64,000 bases of DNA. Source: Paralithodes platypus (Eukaryota > Arthropoda > Malacostraca > Decapoda > Lithodidae). The position numbers and the translations under genes are program-made. The notes beneath the pieces were generated by a model, which did not search any database, had not been told where the DNA came from, and saw nothing but the letters and a program-made list of their open reading frames with translations. The first letter of the stretch is position 1; each line of letters opens with the position of its first letter. Of the stretch, positions 22,387-32,495 are shown in pieces. Location: assembly GCA_032716605.1 (NCBI GenBank), contig CM064506.1, positions 20,804,894 to 20,868,893 of the forward strand. The letters are read 5' to 3'.

Positions 22387-22467
22387 CAATATTGTGTTAC
22401 TTTTGTCATCCCTAACATTTATTATTTATTTCATAAGTCGTAGGCGTGTGCATAAACCTTTAACCGT

Positions 22468-22540
22468 CTTGGTGGTGTAATGGTTAAGGTGTCTACAAAT
22501 CTGTGTGTGATAACCCAGGTTCGAATCCCGGTGGATCACA
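22468..22540 (+). other. tRNA-like pol III promoter segment (SINE head) in T copy A
   Basis: It contains an A-box-like TGGTGTAATGG and a B-box GGTTCGAATCC about 45 nt downstream, with a T-arm-like stem around the B box. A clean acceptor stem and anticodon arm are not evident, so it is a tRNA-derived sequence and not a functional tRNA. The same segment lies in T copy B on the minus strand (36590-36660). A relative lies at 54178-54262. Confidence 0.65.
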
Positions 22541-22676
22541 TACATGCTTTCATTAATTTCATTGGAGGCGTTTGGTGGTGTGGTGAAATTAATACAAAAT
22601 AGATTATGTATATGTAAATTCAAAACAATCGCATAGTATTATTCTGCGTATTTTAGAAGGTATCTTTTATGTCCTT

Positions 22677-22731
<55 letters not shown>
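22677..22731. repeat. (GA)n microsatellite in the right TIR region of T
   Basis: A GA dinucleotide run with one AATG interruption, followed by a purine-rich GGGAGGGAGG tract. The equivalent CT run in copy B is at 36420-36440, much shorter, so the array length changed between copies. Confidence 0.95.
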
Positions 22732-22736
<5 letters not shown>

Positions 22737-23125
22737 AGGGAGGGAGGGGAGAAGAAGCGGGTGAAGAAGGAGAGTTGGGGTGAAAGGGAGAGGGGGAGGA
22801 GGGGGAATGGAAAGTGCGAAGGATAGAAACTTGATTGTCTGTGTATTAAATTCCATAAATAACGCAACACCTAATGTGTGTTACTTATTTGTGATCCAGC
22901 ATGGGCTAATTTTATAATATAGCCTGTGTCTTATGTTAAAATAAACTTATTTTGCGTGCCGTTCTCGAACACACACACACACACACACGTTTGACTCCTC
23001 CTCCTTCGAACCTCTATATTAACCCCGCCCCGTTTTATTAGAAGTGATTAAAGTGCCATCTATTAAAAGGTGAGTGAACTAACACATTGCCTCAGGCCAA
23101 GACAGCAGTTCTGTCGTAGACTGTA

Positions 23126-24145
23126 CATTCCATTTTCTTTCTCTCAGTCTAATGCAAACAAATCTTAGTTTACTCACGCTTGTTCTACTGCTGTCCACAA
23201 CAAGGAGGAAGCATTCAAACGGTACCGATGCCTTAAAATTCAAGAATCTCATTCTTCCTATGTTTCTGCCCGGAATCAAGCCAAATCTGTTCTTCGCCTT
23301 GCCAAGCACTCTTTCATCAATAATAAATGCACTGAACTATCCAACTCTAGCTCTTCCCAAGCTTTCTGGCATCTAGCCAAAAACCTCTCCAACAATTTTT
23401 CTTCCTCGTCTTTCCCTCCCCTTTTCCACTCTGATGGCACAACCATCACTTCTTCCTCTGACAAAACTAACTCTTCGCTCAAACTTTTGCTAGAAACTCT
23501 ACCTTGGATGATTCCGGTACTATTCCTCCCTCTCCGACCCCCTCTATCCTACTTATGCCTAATATCCTAATCTCTTCTAAAGATGTACTTGCTACCCTCT
23601 CTGGGCTTAATACTATGAAGGCGTACGGTCCGGACGGTGTTCCTCCTGTTGTACTCAAAAGCTGTGCTTCCGTGCTGACCCCCTGCCTAGGCAAACTCTT
23701 TCGTCTCTGTCTCTCCTCTAACGTCTTCCCTTCTTGCTGGAAGTTTGCTCTCATTCAACCTGTCCCAAAGAAGGGTGACCGCTCTCAACCCTCCAACTAT
23801 CGTCCAATTGCTCTCATCTCTTGTATCTCTAAAGTTTTTGAAACTATTCTTGCTCAAATTTCTTAAGCATTTCTCTTCTCATAATCTGCTCTCAGATCAC
23901 CAGTATGGCTTCCTTAAGGGTCGCTCTACTGGTGATCGTCTTTCATATCTTACTAACTCTTGGTCATCCAACTTTCGGGACTTCGGTGAGACTTTTTCTG
24001 TTGCACTAGACATATCGAAGGCCTTCGATAGAGACTGGCACAAATCTTTAATTTCCAAACTGCCCTCCTTCGGTTTCTGTCCCTCCGTCTGTGCCTTTGT
24101 CTCTAATTTCCTTTCCGGCCGTTCCATAGCTGTGGGGAATACCAA
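23126..24145 (+). pseudogene. Jockey-like LINE, linker and RT fragment, frameshifted and 3' truncated
   Basis: It resumes the LINE interrupted by T copy A. It reads 'YVSARNQAKSVLRLAKHSF', 'FWHLAKNLSNNFSSSSFPPL', then after a frameshift near 23500 'KAYGPDGVPPVVLK' and 'FALIQPVPKKGDRS'. After a second shift near 23860 it reads 'HNLLSDHQYGFLKGRSTGD', 'FSVALDISKAFDR' and 'VSNFLSGRSIAV'. These are RT motifs 0-3 of a Jockey-like element. The copy ends before the 'GVPQGS' and YADD motifs, where sequence changes at about 24145. Two frameshifts and the missing catalytic half make it inactive. Confidence 0.9.
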
Positions 24146-25590
24146 CACAGGGGGAAAACATATGTAATCAATAACAACAGACAAATTTAGACACCTAAAT
24201 TACCTGTAGCCTATGATGGAGACCCCTAATTATGACGACCACATTACCCGAAAACATCCCAGCCGATGACGATCCGGAACCCACAGCCACACCATGTGAG
24301 GGAGGCCCCCATCAAGGGGCCTAAGCAAAACACGAACCCTGGAAGGTGGAGCACCACGTGCAGACACCCTTAAACCAGAGCATTTGCTGATAATTGTAGA
24401 AAGTGGCATGTACTATCCTCAATATTGACAGTCTGTATCATGCCTTGTAGCGTGGTCGCCTTCTAGCTAAGTAAACACAACAGCTAAGGCGTCATACAAA
24501 AATAAAAAAACACACGCGGTCCACCCAACCGGGACTCCTGGACGCCTGTGACAATGGTACCCTATTTTAACACACTCTTCCTGCGGACCGACCAATCTGG
24601 CAGCCGTGCTAGCTAATCTAAACCCTGTTACTGCAACACAGATATATACAAATGAGTAAGGACTCACTAGAAGCTCTGCGAACGTCGAATGAAGCGGACA
24701 CGGGGCGAGACCCTGTGATCGGGAGGGACGCGGAAGAAGGAAGAACGAAGATGGCCGCTAGGGGGCCTGGTATCAGGGAAGCAAAACATGAGAAATCCAC
24801 GTATATGGCAAGTCATATGATAACAGATATTAAATTATCTTTTCTTTTTTCTTTTTTACAGAGTTTTTTCTGTAGGGTACCCAATCAAAATGACGATCCC
24901 ATAAGGGAATTAAGCATGCACTTATGATGAGTACACCATGATCTTCCGCGCGGGTTATTCAAATTGCTGGCGCAGGATGTTGAATGGAGACTATTAATGT
25001 TAATAGGCGAAGTCGTCAATGATGGAGGGGCCCTATTAAATATGAGTATCGGTAAATGACGATAATCGTATTTTCACTATAAAAACTGAACCACTTGGTC
25101 TACAGACTTTTAGTCTTTACCCATTGCAAGATAACAACAAGTATTTACACTTGATTTATATATAACCTAGGTTAGGCCATTTTTTTGCGTATTTATAAGC
25201 GCGCCAAAATGCAGAGAATTCGCCAAAACCCATGGTTCCAGCTCTGGCGGGAAGATTTAAAGGGCTGAACGACGAGGGTTAAAGGAAAATGTATTATTTT
25301 GTTCATTATGATTTTGAAATTAAAGAGTTTGAGGTTTCTAAAATGTTACGTCAAGTACATTTAATTTTTTCCCTTTCAACCCGAACTGAAAGCCCATCTT
25401 TGAAAATTTCCAAAATTCCCTAAAATTCCTAAAATTCCCAGAAAGTTTCCTGGAAATTTACCAGATTTCAAAATTTCCGGGAAATTTACAACCCTACTCA
25501 TGACCCTATAGTGGTAGGGGGGGGGGGGGGGGGGATTGGCCGATCTCTGTTACTATAGTGGGTCTCTAGTGATGAGGCAATCTGATTATC
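24146..25590. other. Unassigned region without recognisable genes
   Basis: Mixed-composition DNA downstream of the LINE fragment. A 91-codon frame at 24652-24927 contains a charged stretch ('GRDAEEGRTKMAARGPG') but no domain that I know, and its GC-rich part resembles repeat sequence. 25375-25490 is a run of 'AAATTTCC'-type words. A G-run of about 24 lies at 25511-25534. I cannot exclude part of an LTR element here. Confidence 0.4.
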
Positions 25591-25770
25591 ACTTAAAGGG
25601 GAGAGTGGCTGCTTTTTTGGCCTATTAATTCACTTATTCATTTATTTTTTTAGTTTCCTCGCTATAGATCCCTCAAACTTAGAAAAACATCCCTTAGACA
25701 CCTCCCCCACCCCCCTTTTCATTATAAATTTGTACATTTTTCGGTAGAAAAATGGCAGATTCCTCTTATA
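25590..25770 (+). mobile_element. Partial M1 MITE
   Basis: It starts near TTAAAGGGGAGAGTGGCTGC, then 'TTTAGTTTCCTCGCTATAGA' and TTTTTCGGTAGAAAAATG, ending soon after GATTCCTCTTATAATTACAG. It matches the left half of the family. The right half is absent. Confidence 0.65.
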
Positions 25771-26053
25771 ATTACAGGCTATAATTACATCTATGCACAG
25801 CTGTGTCTGTGGCTAATCAAGCATAAATCTAATTATTTATGTTTATGTTTATTAATTATATGTTACTTTAGATTAAGGTTGTTGTTGCTGTTCCCAAGGC
25901 TGTCTGGCCAAGCAAGGCCAAGGCCATAACCGAGCGCCCCCACAGAACCCTCCCTGCTTACCACTAATAAAGCCCAGGTGACCGAAGCCACTCCAAGGTG
26001 TGGAGCTGAGGAGGGTGCGGAAACGCCCGGGAAACCAAAGCCCCACCCAAGGC

Positions 26054-26871
26054 CATAGAGTACATATGACCTAGAGATGAAAGTAGACGCCACAAATCTG
26101 TAAATAGGGATCCGCGCGTTCGAGAGATGGCAGCACGATCGCAAAGGACAATGGGAGGGGAGGGTCCCCACAAAGACATTATATTGACTATCCTTGTCCT
26201 TGGTCCTCATTAACCCTCTCCGACATATGACGCAATTTTGAGCCGATTAGGGATACTTTAAAGCCTTTGTTACCATCAGGGGTATTTAGAAACCTTTAGT
26301 AGTTACTTCAACCTCTGCAGTTGTCTTTGAGTTAGCTGTGGGCAGAACACTAATTTTGGAGAGGTAATTATAAGAGTGAGAGAACTTTATTTTTTATTCC
26401 TAATCTGGCAACCTCTGCGTCATATGAGTCTGAAGGGGTTAATTCGTAATAATCCCTACCTTGTACTAATAACGCTATTAATAATCAATTGAACATTATC
26501 CAGAGACTCTGCAGACATGACATAGTTAAATAAACATAAGTAGAGGCTACTGTAAAGGCCAGTCATCGTGTAATTGTCGTCATTATGAGGAGGCACACAA
26601 GCAAAACTCCTCCAACACCCGCCATTGTTGATGTGAGATTCGGGAGTTGCCAACGTCAATGGTGGGACAAAATATCCCTAGATGTCATAAGTATAAATGT
26701 CCAGTTTTAGTGCTACTTGACAAATTAACATCTACATAACATGTAACATACTAATATATATTCAAAATGACAATTTAATTCTTTTTGTGTTGCTTGAAGG
26801 TATACAGCTTGCATCATATATGAGTAGCCTATGTTTTATAGTGTATATGTATACTTAATGTTTTCATCTTG

Positions 26872-26927
<56 letters not shown>

Positions 26928-27223
26928 ACTAAATAATTTACAAGTGTTTTTACCAACATTAATTAACTCTTAAATACGTTCCCTCTTTAATCTATTGCTC
27001 CCTCGTTTTGCGGATATTCCCTTAACTTTGGAAACACTGCAGCAAGCTAGCTGGCAGGCGCGCGCGGCGCACAGACTATCTATAATAAGGACAAGCCACT
27101 GAGGTGCTCTGGTTGTTGTACAGTACAAAAGTGCTGCCACCAAATCCCTAGGACGCGCGGCAAACTAACCGTGTGACGTCACGCTTCCGTGTCTAGGTTA
27201 TAATAATAATTATGTAGTCTATG
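26054..27223. mobile_element. Non-autonomous DNA transposon, 13-bp TIR, 8-bp TSD
   Basis: The left end is CATAGAGTACATA and the right end, in complement, CATAGACTACATA (one mismatch). The host SINE-2 sequence CCCAAGGC is duplicated exactly on both sides (26046-26053, 27224-27231); joining the flanks with one copy restores SINE-2. An 8-bp duplication fits hAT or P superfamily elements. The 1170 bp interior has no transposase and includes a TTAA-flanked MITE (26210-26442) and an AT run (26875-26920). Confidence 0.85.
26210..26442. mobile_element. TTAA-type MITE (family M3)
   Basis: Left TTAACCCTCTCCGACATATG and right, in complement, TTAACCCCTTCAGACTCATA, followed on both strands by TGACGCA. 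Both ends carry TTAA. The interior differs from M2, though the terminal TTAACCC(C) is shared. Length 233 bp, non-coding. Confidence 0.8.
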
Positions 27224-27539
27224 CCCAAGGCCCTGTGCCCCTCAGCAATTATGAAAGGAAAGTTGTGGGCCAAAGGAAAAAATGTGACGCTTTGGCTCCC
27301 AATCTGCCAACCTGTATGGTTGGCAGTAGGGAGGTCAATCCACGGAAGAGACGCCGTCACTTGAGATCTAGAAAATATATAAGTAAACGGAAAAGTCAGA
27401 GTAAGCTATGGGTATGGCAGAGAACGCTCAGCTCTCACTCTGAAAGACCAGCCCAATGCCACTTAGATTAAAGTTTACCTGTATACATTATATTACGAGA
27501 GAATCCAAATCCTAAGTTCCAGTGAATTGGTTTGTGATA

Positions 27540-27690
27540 GACATCCATAATTATGGAAAAAAATGGGGCGAAATGTCTCAAAATCGCCAAACTAATGTAA
27601 CTAACGTCTTTAAATCACAACACAAATATGCTAAACATGAGGGAGAAGGGGATCCAGAAAAAGCAACTACCTCCCCCTTAAACTAAACTC
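27540..27690 (+). mobile_element. Partial M1 MITE, right half
   Basis: It has 'AAATGGGGCGAAATGTCTC', 'AAATCGCCAAACTAATG', 'CTAAACATGAGGGAGAAG' and ends 'CTACCTCCCCCTTAAAC'. It corresponds to the right half of the family consensus. The left half is missing. Confidence 0.65.
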
Positions 27691-27853
27691 CAATCCGCAT
27701 CATCCACCGAGTCATAATCTTCAACATTAGGCAAGTGTACTGTACACTGACTAACTACAGTTGGCCACATAAGTGCTGTTCCTCTCCGTGATCTTATACA
27801 TGGAAAATATAATGCGCATGATTGAATTACGAGCGTAGTTTCTTATGCAGTGG

Positions 27854-28217
27854 TTAAGGGGAGATGGGCTGCTTTTCTGGTCCACTTTCTCCCTCATGGT
27901 TAGCCCCATAAGTTTTCAGATGTTAAGATGTTTGCCCCATTAGTTAGTCGATTTTAAAACCTTTCGCCCCATTTCTTCATCAATATTTAGACCTTTCGTG
28001 CTATTTAGGTGTCGAATTGTTTCCCTGGCGAACGATAGTGAGCCTGTAATGTTGGAAGAAGGCCGGAACATTTTTCTACCGAAAAATGTACAAATTATTC
28101 TAGAAGGGGGATCTAATGGATTTTTTTTTTTTAAATTTGAAGGACGTCTAGGGAGGAAACTAGAAAAATAATGAATACATGCAAAAATCGCCCAAAAAGT
28201 GAACCATCCCCCCTTAA
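27854..28217 (-). mobile_element. Complete M1 MITE with TTAA ends
   Basis: The left end is TTAAGGGGAGATGGGCTGC and the right end, in complement, TTAAGGGGGGATGGTTCAC, so the TIRs are about 20 bp and imperfect and both start with TTAA. On the minus strand it contains the family core 'TTTTTCGGTAGAAAAATGT', a short GC hairpin and 'GGCTCACTATCGTTCGCC'. 364 bp, non-coding, piggyBac-like by target site. Confidence 0.8.
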
Positions 28218-28619
28218 CTCGTCTGATTAGTCAACTGATAATGAAAAGAAACCACACTCGCAATGCATTCCTACTATTCTATATCCACACATAAGATCAC
28301 GACGAGGAACGGAACTTATGTGGCCGACTGTACACAGATTTAGCGTCCAGGATTGCCAAATACACGAGTTTACCAATAACAGGTTCCCGATATCGTACAT
28401 CTCGTTATTTCAGTAATTATGATTGCGTGCGTACCTGAATTGTGTTCTTTTGCATTTATCTTGTATCGTCCCAATTTTAGTTTGTTTATTTTGCAAGTTT
28501 TACATTATAATTATGGCTGAAAACTCCATCCAAAAATGACCAAATATAAGTTCAAATGTGCAGCTGTTAACTATGTATAAAATATTCAGGATATGATTCA
28601 CAGGAGTATAAAAGAACAC

Positions 28620-28620
28620 A

Positions 28621-28667
<47 letters not shown>

Positions 28668-29316
28668 GTGTTCTTTTATACTCATGGAAATCTCTCTCTC
28701 TCTCTCACACACACCACCCTAAAAAAATATACGAGATTTCCTTTGACTTTTCGGGTGAGGTCAGATCTCTCTTTCATCTTCACTCTCATGTATTTCTTAT
28801 TCTCCCTGCTTAGACACACGGGCCAAATGTGTGTGTGTGTGAAAGAGAGAGAGAGAGAAAGGTAAATAGCAGATAGATAGATAGATAGAGATAGATTAAT
28901 AGGTAAATAGCTAGACAGATAAATAGATAGATAGAGAGAGAGAGAGAGAGATCGTTAAAAACTACAGTAATTAAAGCAAACAATTATGTACAGTCGCCCA
29001 CATAAGTTCTGTTCCCCGTCCTGTGGCAACCATTACTACCATACCTGAGACTACCACTATACAACCATAACTACTACCACCACTAACACACCATTACCAC
29101 TACCACTACTACCACACCATTACCACCACCACCACTACCATACCTGAGACCACAACTACCACTACTACCACCACACCACTACCACTACCATACATGTGGC
29201 AACCATTACTACCATAGCTATAACATAGAACAGGAGACCAGGTGACGTGGTTCACTTTACATGGTAATACACAAACTCACTCACTCACACTCACTCTCAC
29301 TCTCTCTCTCTCTCTC

Positions 29317-29375
<59 letters not shown>

Positions 29376-29380
29376 GGAGG
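28620..29380. repeat. Microsatellite-rich tract (AT, CT, GATA, CAC/TAC)
   Basis: It contains (AT)n at 28622-28661 and 29319-29371, CT/CA runs near 28690 and 28830, GATA-type repeats at 28870-28945, and a long ACC/ACT trinucleotide-like tract at 29030-29220. Short frames here are simple translations. No gene. Confidence 0.9.
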
Positions 29381-29385
29381 TGTGG

Positions 29386-29925
29386 TGGAGTGTTCATGCC
29401 ACTGGACTGGTAATCCAATGGTCCCGGGTTTGAATCCCGATGTATCAATGGGAAGATATTATTGGGATGGAATTTGTGTTGTACCTAGTATCAGCGCATT
29501 ACCACAAAGCCCACCGAAACGCCAAAAAAAAATAAAAAAAAATACCCTCATTGTTCCCTGATTAAATAACATTGTATGAATATTCCCATATTAAAAATAT
29601 GCTACAGGGGGGCAATGCCTAGTGAGTTCATTGCTCAATAGGTGGAGTTCTGAGAGTGAGAGTCCGAGTCTAGGTGGTGAGACAGTGAAGCACTGGAGCG
29701 AAGCAGTTTCAGAGATGTGGCTGCTTCGAGCCGTGGGTGCACCTGTGCATCTTGCGAAGGCAAGATATCGGGGGCTGGTTGTATCCCAAAGTGCTTTACA
29801 TGTCTCACTCCCTAGACTGGAACGAGACCTCACGGGCTTCGCCGTTCAATGTACGGTTGAATGTGAACAGGCTCTTAGCCTATGCCCGAGAGGGAGTAGT
29901 TGGAATATAGAAAAAAAGAAAAAAA
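29386..29925 (+). mobile_element. SINE-1, full copy with tRNA-like head and A-rich tail
   Basis: The head has GTGGTGGAGTGTTCATG (A-box region) and a B-box-like GGTTTGAATCC at 29427-29437. The body contains 'CACAAAGCCCACCGAAACGCC', 'GGGGGGCAATGCCTAGTGAG' and 'CTATGCCCGAGAGGGAGTAG', ending in an A-rich tail at 29910-29926. Other copies are 41653-42082 (lacking the head) and 46235-46540 (minus). The 211-codon frame 29622-30257 starts inside this SINE and runs on into flanking DNA, so it is not a gene. The mobilising LINE is unknown; the poly(A) tail differs from the (AAC)n of SINE-2. Confidence 0.85.
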
Positions 29926-30109
29926 ATTGTGTGTGTGTATTCACCTATTTGCAGTTTATAAGAATTGAGATGTGCTCGTGTTGTCCTGTATTGGTAACTA
30001 TCCAGTTTACTTTTAAAGTCGTGGATATGTCTTGCTTCTACATGTGTGTGTGTGTGTGTGGGGTGGGGGTGGGGGGTAGAATATATCACAATAATTTACG
30101 CGCGTGGTA

Positions 30110-30320
30110 CAGTCACGATCATAAATACCACGACACCAACCAGATAACGTTGGCCCCTTCGTCTGGAAAGGCATTGCTAAACTATATTTTCAAACTCGCA
30201 ACGATTTCTTTATTTCATTCTAGCTACCGTCAGATGAGTTTATTCAGCTTAGTATAAACCTATAGTGATGAAGGAGTTAAGTTCCTCTGGTTGATGTTCC
30301 AGGATTTATGTTCATGACTG
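30110..30320. mobile_element. TA-flanked MITE, copy 1 (CAGTCA ends)
   Basis: Left CAGTCACGATCATAAATACC and right, in complement, CAGTCATGAACATAAATCC, with further matches 'CAACCAGA'. TA on both sides. Tc1/mariner-like by target site, 211 bp, non-coding. The second copy at 30640-30843 is inverted relative to it. Confidence 0.8.
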
Positions 30321-30324
30321 TACA

Positions 30325-30460
30325 TGAATAAATGTTTAGGCCTCAACCAGGATTTGAACCGCAGTCAATCACCATGTCATCCCATGCTTTAACCTACATA
30401 AATAATTTAAATAAACTTAACCTGATGGAATCTAACATAACGTAAGCTAACCTAGTATTA
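30325..30460 (-). other. tRNA-like segment between two MITE copies
   Basis: The complement of 30350-30366 reads a B-box-like GGTTCAAATCC preceded by tRNA-like sequence (complement of 'AGTCAATCACCATGTCATCC'). It is probably a SINE remnant; no intact cloverleaf was derived. Confidence 0.4.
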
Positions 30461-30639
30461 TTAGTGTAATACCCTGAACCCGCAAAAATCCCGCAACCAC
30501 TGTACTACCTGAGTTGCCGTCTGGAATAGCGTAAAATAGTTGTTGGTGGAGAAGTCTAATGAACCCACCACGTGAATCACCTACCACGAGACTATCACCT
30601 GGTTCTTTCAAGGAAAACTAAGGTTGCTATCCTATTGTA

Positions 30640-30843
30640 CAGCATAAATACTGCGACATCAACCAGATAACGTCAACTCCTTCATCACGAGAGGTTTATA
30701 CAAAGCTGAATACAATTGTCTGACGGTAGCTAGAATGAAATAACAAAATAATTGTGAGTTTGAGTAAATAGTTTAGCATTACCTTTGGAGACGAAGGAGC
30801 GAACATTATCTGGTTGGTAGCGCAGAATTTATGCTCGTGACTG
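30640..30843. mobile_element. TA-flanked MITE, copy 2
   Basis: Begins CAGCATAAATACTGCGACAT and ends, in complement, CAGTCACGAGCATAAATTCT, TA-flanked. Internally it matches copy 1 in inverted order, including 'CAACCAGATAACGT' and a central ATTT-rich segment. Confidence 0.8.
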
Positions 30844-30845
30844 TA

Positions 30846-30925
30846 CGTCCGTGGTAGTACAGTGGTTAGCGCGCAAGTCTGATAGACCTACTGAGGCTAC
30901 TGTCCTGGGTTCAAACCGCGCCCTC
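30846..30925 (+). other. tRNA-like sequence (A and B boxes)
   Basis: 'CGTGGTAGTACAGTGGTTAG' resembles a D-arm/A-box region and 'GGGTTCAAACCGCGCC' a T-arm with B box. The spacing is longer than in a typical tRNA. The 3' CCA and a clear acceptor stem are absent. Likely a SINE head adjoining the M2 MITE at 30945. Confidence 0.5.
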
Positions 30926-30944
30926 GAAATGGTCGCGCTATTAA

Positions 30945-31158
30945 TTAACCCTTTCTGTACCGGAGACGTCCTTTTCATTATAGTCCGGCAAGTATTAGAC
31001 GACTTTAATTAGCTTAGGACAGACGTGTAGCAATTAAGAGACTACAGACTATCTCAATTAACCTTATCAATTAGCACAGATCCTTCCTAAGCTGCATAAA
31101 ATTGGTCCAAATACAGTTGAAATAAAACAACAGCCATCTCCGGTAGTGAAGGGGTTAA
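30945..31158. mobile_element. TTAA-type MITE (family M2)
   Basis: Left TTAACCCTTTCTGTACCGG, right complement TTAACCCCTTCACTACCGG, both beginning with TTAA. It shares the internal block 'GATCCTTCCTAAGCTGCATA' with the copies at 11829 and 55443. Confidence 0.85.
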
Positions 31159-31349
31159 ATAAAAGTTGTACCTTAAATATAACTATGATGCCTTGGAATA
31201 TGGCAACCCCTACACCGCGAGAGCTGCTACCACCTGACAGCTGACCGGGAGGCATATTTCCGAAGTCGAGACTAGTATATATCATAGGGGAAATTATGAC
31301 CAATCAGAGGCTGCAGTGGCAGTGACGTCACCCACAAGGGGAGGAGCCA

Positions 31350-31387
<38 letters not shown>

Positions 31388-32234
31388 GGGTGAGGAGCCT
31401 GCCTACCTCTCGTTTGTTTATCTCTCTCTCTGGTAAATAGAAGAAGTAAGTCACCTAGTATAACAAGTTATCAATATTTATTCGCATAGTTTCTGTCTAG
31501 ATTAAATAAGCATCCAGAGTACAATATGTTATTCCCATTAATTATGGTTTTACTTGAAAAGCAATGAGTAAACAATGAAAATTTTGCGATTCTGGCATCT
31601 TTCGTCCCAAGATTTGAGGAGGAGGGTGTTGCCAGTTCTCCTTAGACAGGTAAATTGTTTCAAATCGTTCCTGTTTTATTTATCATTATCATTTAAATTT
31701 ACATTCATGCACAACGTAAATAAACTATAAATGGTCACTTTTCACTCTCTCTCTCCGCATATGTAATGATCTCATTCCATAATATTATGTATGTAGGCCT
31801 ACAGATGTATGTCTGTATGTATGGATGTATGTATGTATGTATACACTCAGGCACATACCCCATAGCTGGGGGTGGCTGAATCGAGACATAGACTAAGGGA
31901 ATAAGTAAAGATCAATGATAGGAGAGAAAGTGATAGATTGATATGAAGGGAATAACAAAATTCACAATTATATCTCATCGTACATCTGGAATCAGAGTCC
32001 AACCTTACAGGTGAGTGTAACCTTTATGCCAAATGTCTCACTTCATATCGTATGGTTTCTTTATGTTCAGCGCCTTTCACGATAAAAATCGTTAATATTA
32101 GAGAACAGGCTGATTGAACTCATTGTTTTTTTGCTTAAAATCATTATTTGTTGTGTTCCCAGTGTCTTGATCAGGATTATTTGTAACATTGTGCTTTATT
32201 TAAAAATGACATATTATATTGGCTTAAAGTACCG

Positions 32235-32260
32235 AGGGCGGTACAATATTGTACCGCCCT
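32235..32260. repeat. Perfect 26-bp palindrome
   Basis: The half-site AGGGCGGTACAAT is followed directly by its reverse complement with no spacer. It lies inside the loop of the foldback element, near a terminal GGGGTTAA. Possibly the centre of a very short MITE. Confidence 0.85.
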
Positions 32261-32396
32261 GGATATAATGGGGTTAAGAGGTGTTCAAGTAGCCCTAACC
32301 ACTACTGTACTTATATAAATATTCATGAACATTGTCACATCATAACATATCGACTACAATAAAAGTAATATTTAGCAAAATATAGAAATAGCTGTC

Positions 32397-32495
32397 ATAC
32401 ATAAGAATACAAGAAAATGGGAGTCTACAGAAAGTCGATTGGCTCACACAAGGCAGAGCCCCTTCACACCCAACCCTAATTATAAGGCCTAAGTA
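32397..32495 (-). mobile_element. CR1-like LINE 3' UTR fragment
   Basis: The segment 'GAAAATGGGAGTCTACAGAA' through 'CACACCCAACCCTAATTA' matches the terminal 3' UTR of the CR1-like element (54080-54170) on the minus strand, including a degenerate CATAAGAATACAAG tail. It is a severely 5'-truncated copy. Confidence 0.75.

Larger units (their letters stand above)
19574..23123 (+). mobile_element. TIR element T, copy A (3.55 kb, TA target duplication)
   Basis: The two ends are long inverted repeats, starting CAGTCTACGACAGAACT on each strand and extending about 300 bp. They include 'CTGAGGCAATGTGTTAGTTC', the GATGGC/CTTTAAT segment, a GT run and 'CACAAATAAGTAACACACAT'. TA flanks both sides (19572-19573, 23124-23125). 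The host Jockey-like LINE reads straight through if T and one TA are removed, so the TA duplication is established. No transposase was found. Cargo includes SINE-2 (20476-20987), a hairpin (22310-22386), a tRNA-like segment (22468-22540) and GA/GT runs. Likely a non-autonomous Tc1/mariner-type element. Copy B (36020-46232) is inverted relative to it. Confidence 0.9.
25878..27461 (-). mobile_element. SINE-2 copy, split by a 1.17 kb DNA transposon
   Basis: 25878-26053 carries the 3' half in complement (GTT tail, 'CCATAACCGAGCGCCCCC', 'GAAACGCCCGGGAAACC'). 27224-27461 carries the 5' half ('CTCAGCAATTATGAAAGGAA', 'GTCACTTGAGATCTAGAAAA'), ending at CAGAGTGA-type sequence and 'CCAGCCCA'. CTTTAGATTAA on the left and CTTAGATTAA on the right are an approximate target duplication. 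The 5' part lacks the structured head seen in 44821-45340, and so does the copy at 56471, which suggests two SINE-2 subtypes. Confidence 0.8.

Noticed and set aside
22468..22540. Functional tRNA gene
   Set aside because: A and B boxes are present but acceptor and anticodon stems are not convincing, and the segment is repeated inside transposons.
29622..30257. 211-codon open frame
   Set aside because: It starts within SINE-1 and crosses its A-rich tail and a GT run; the same SINE sequence occurs elsewhere without the frame.
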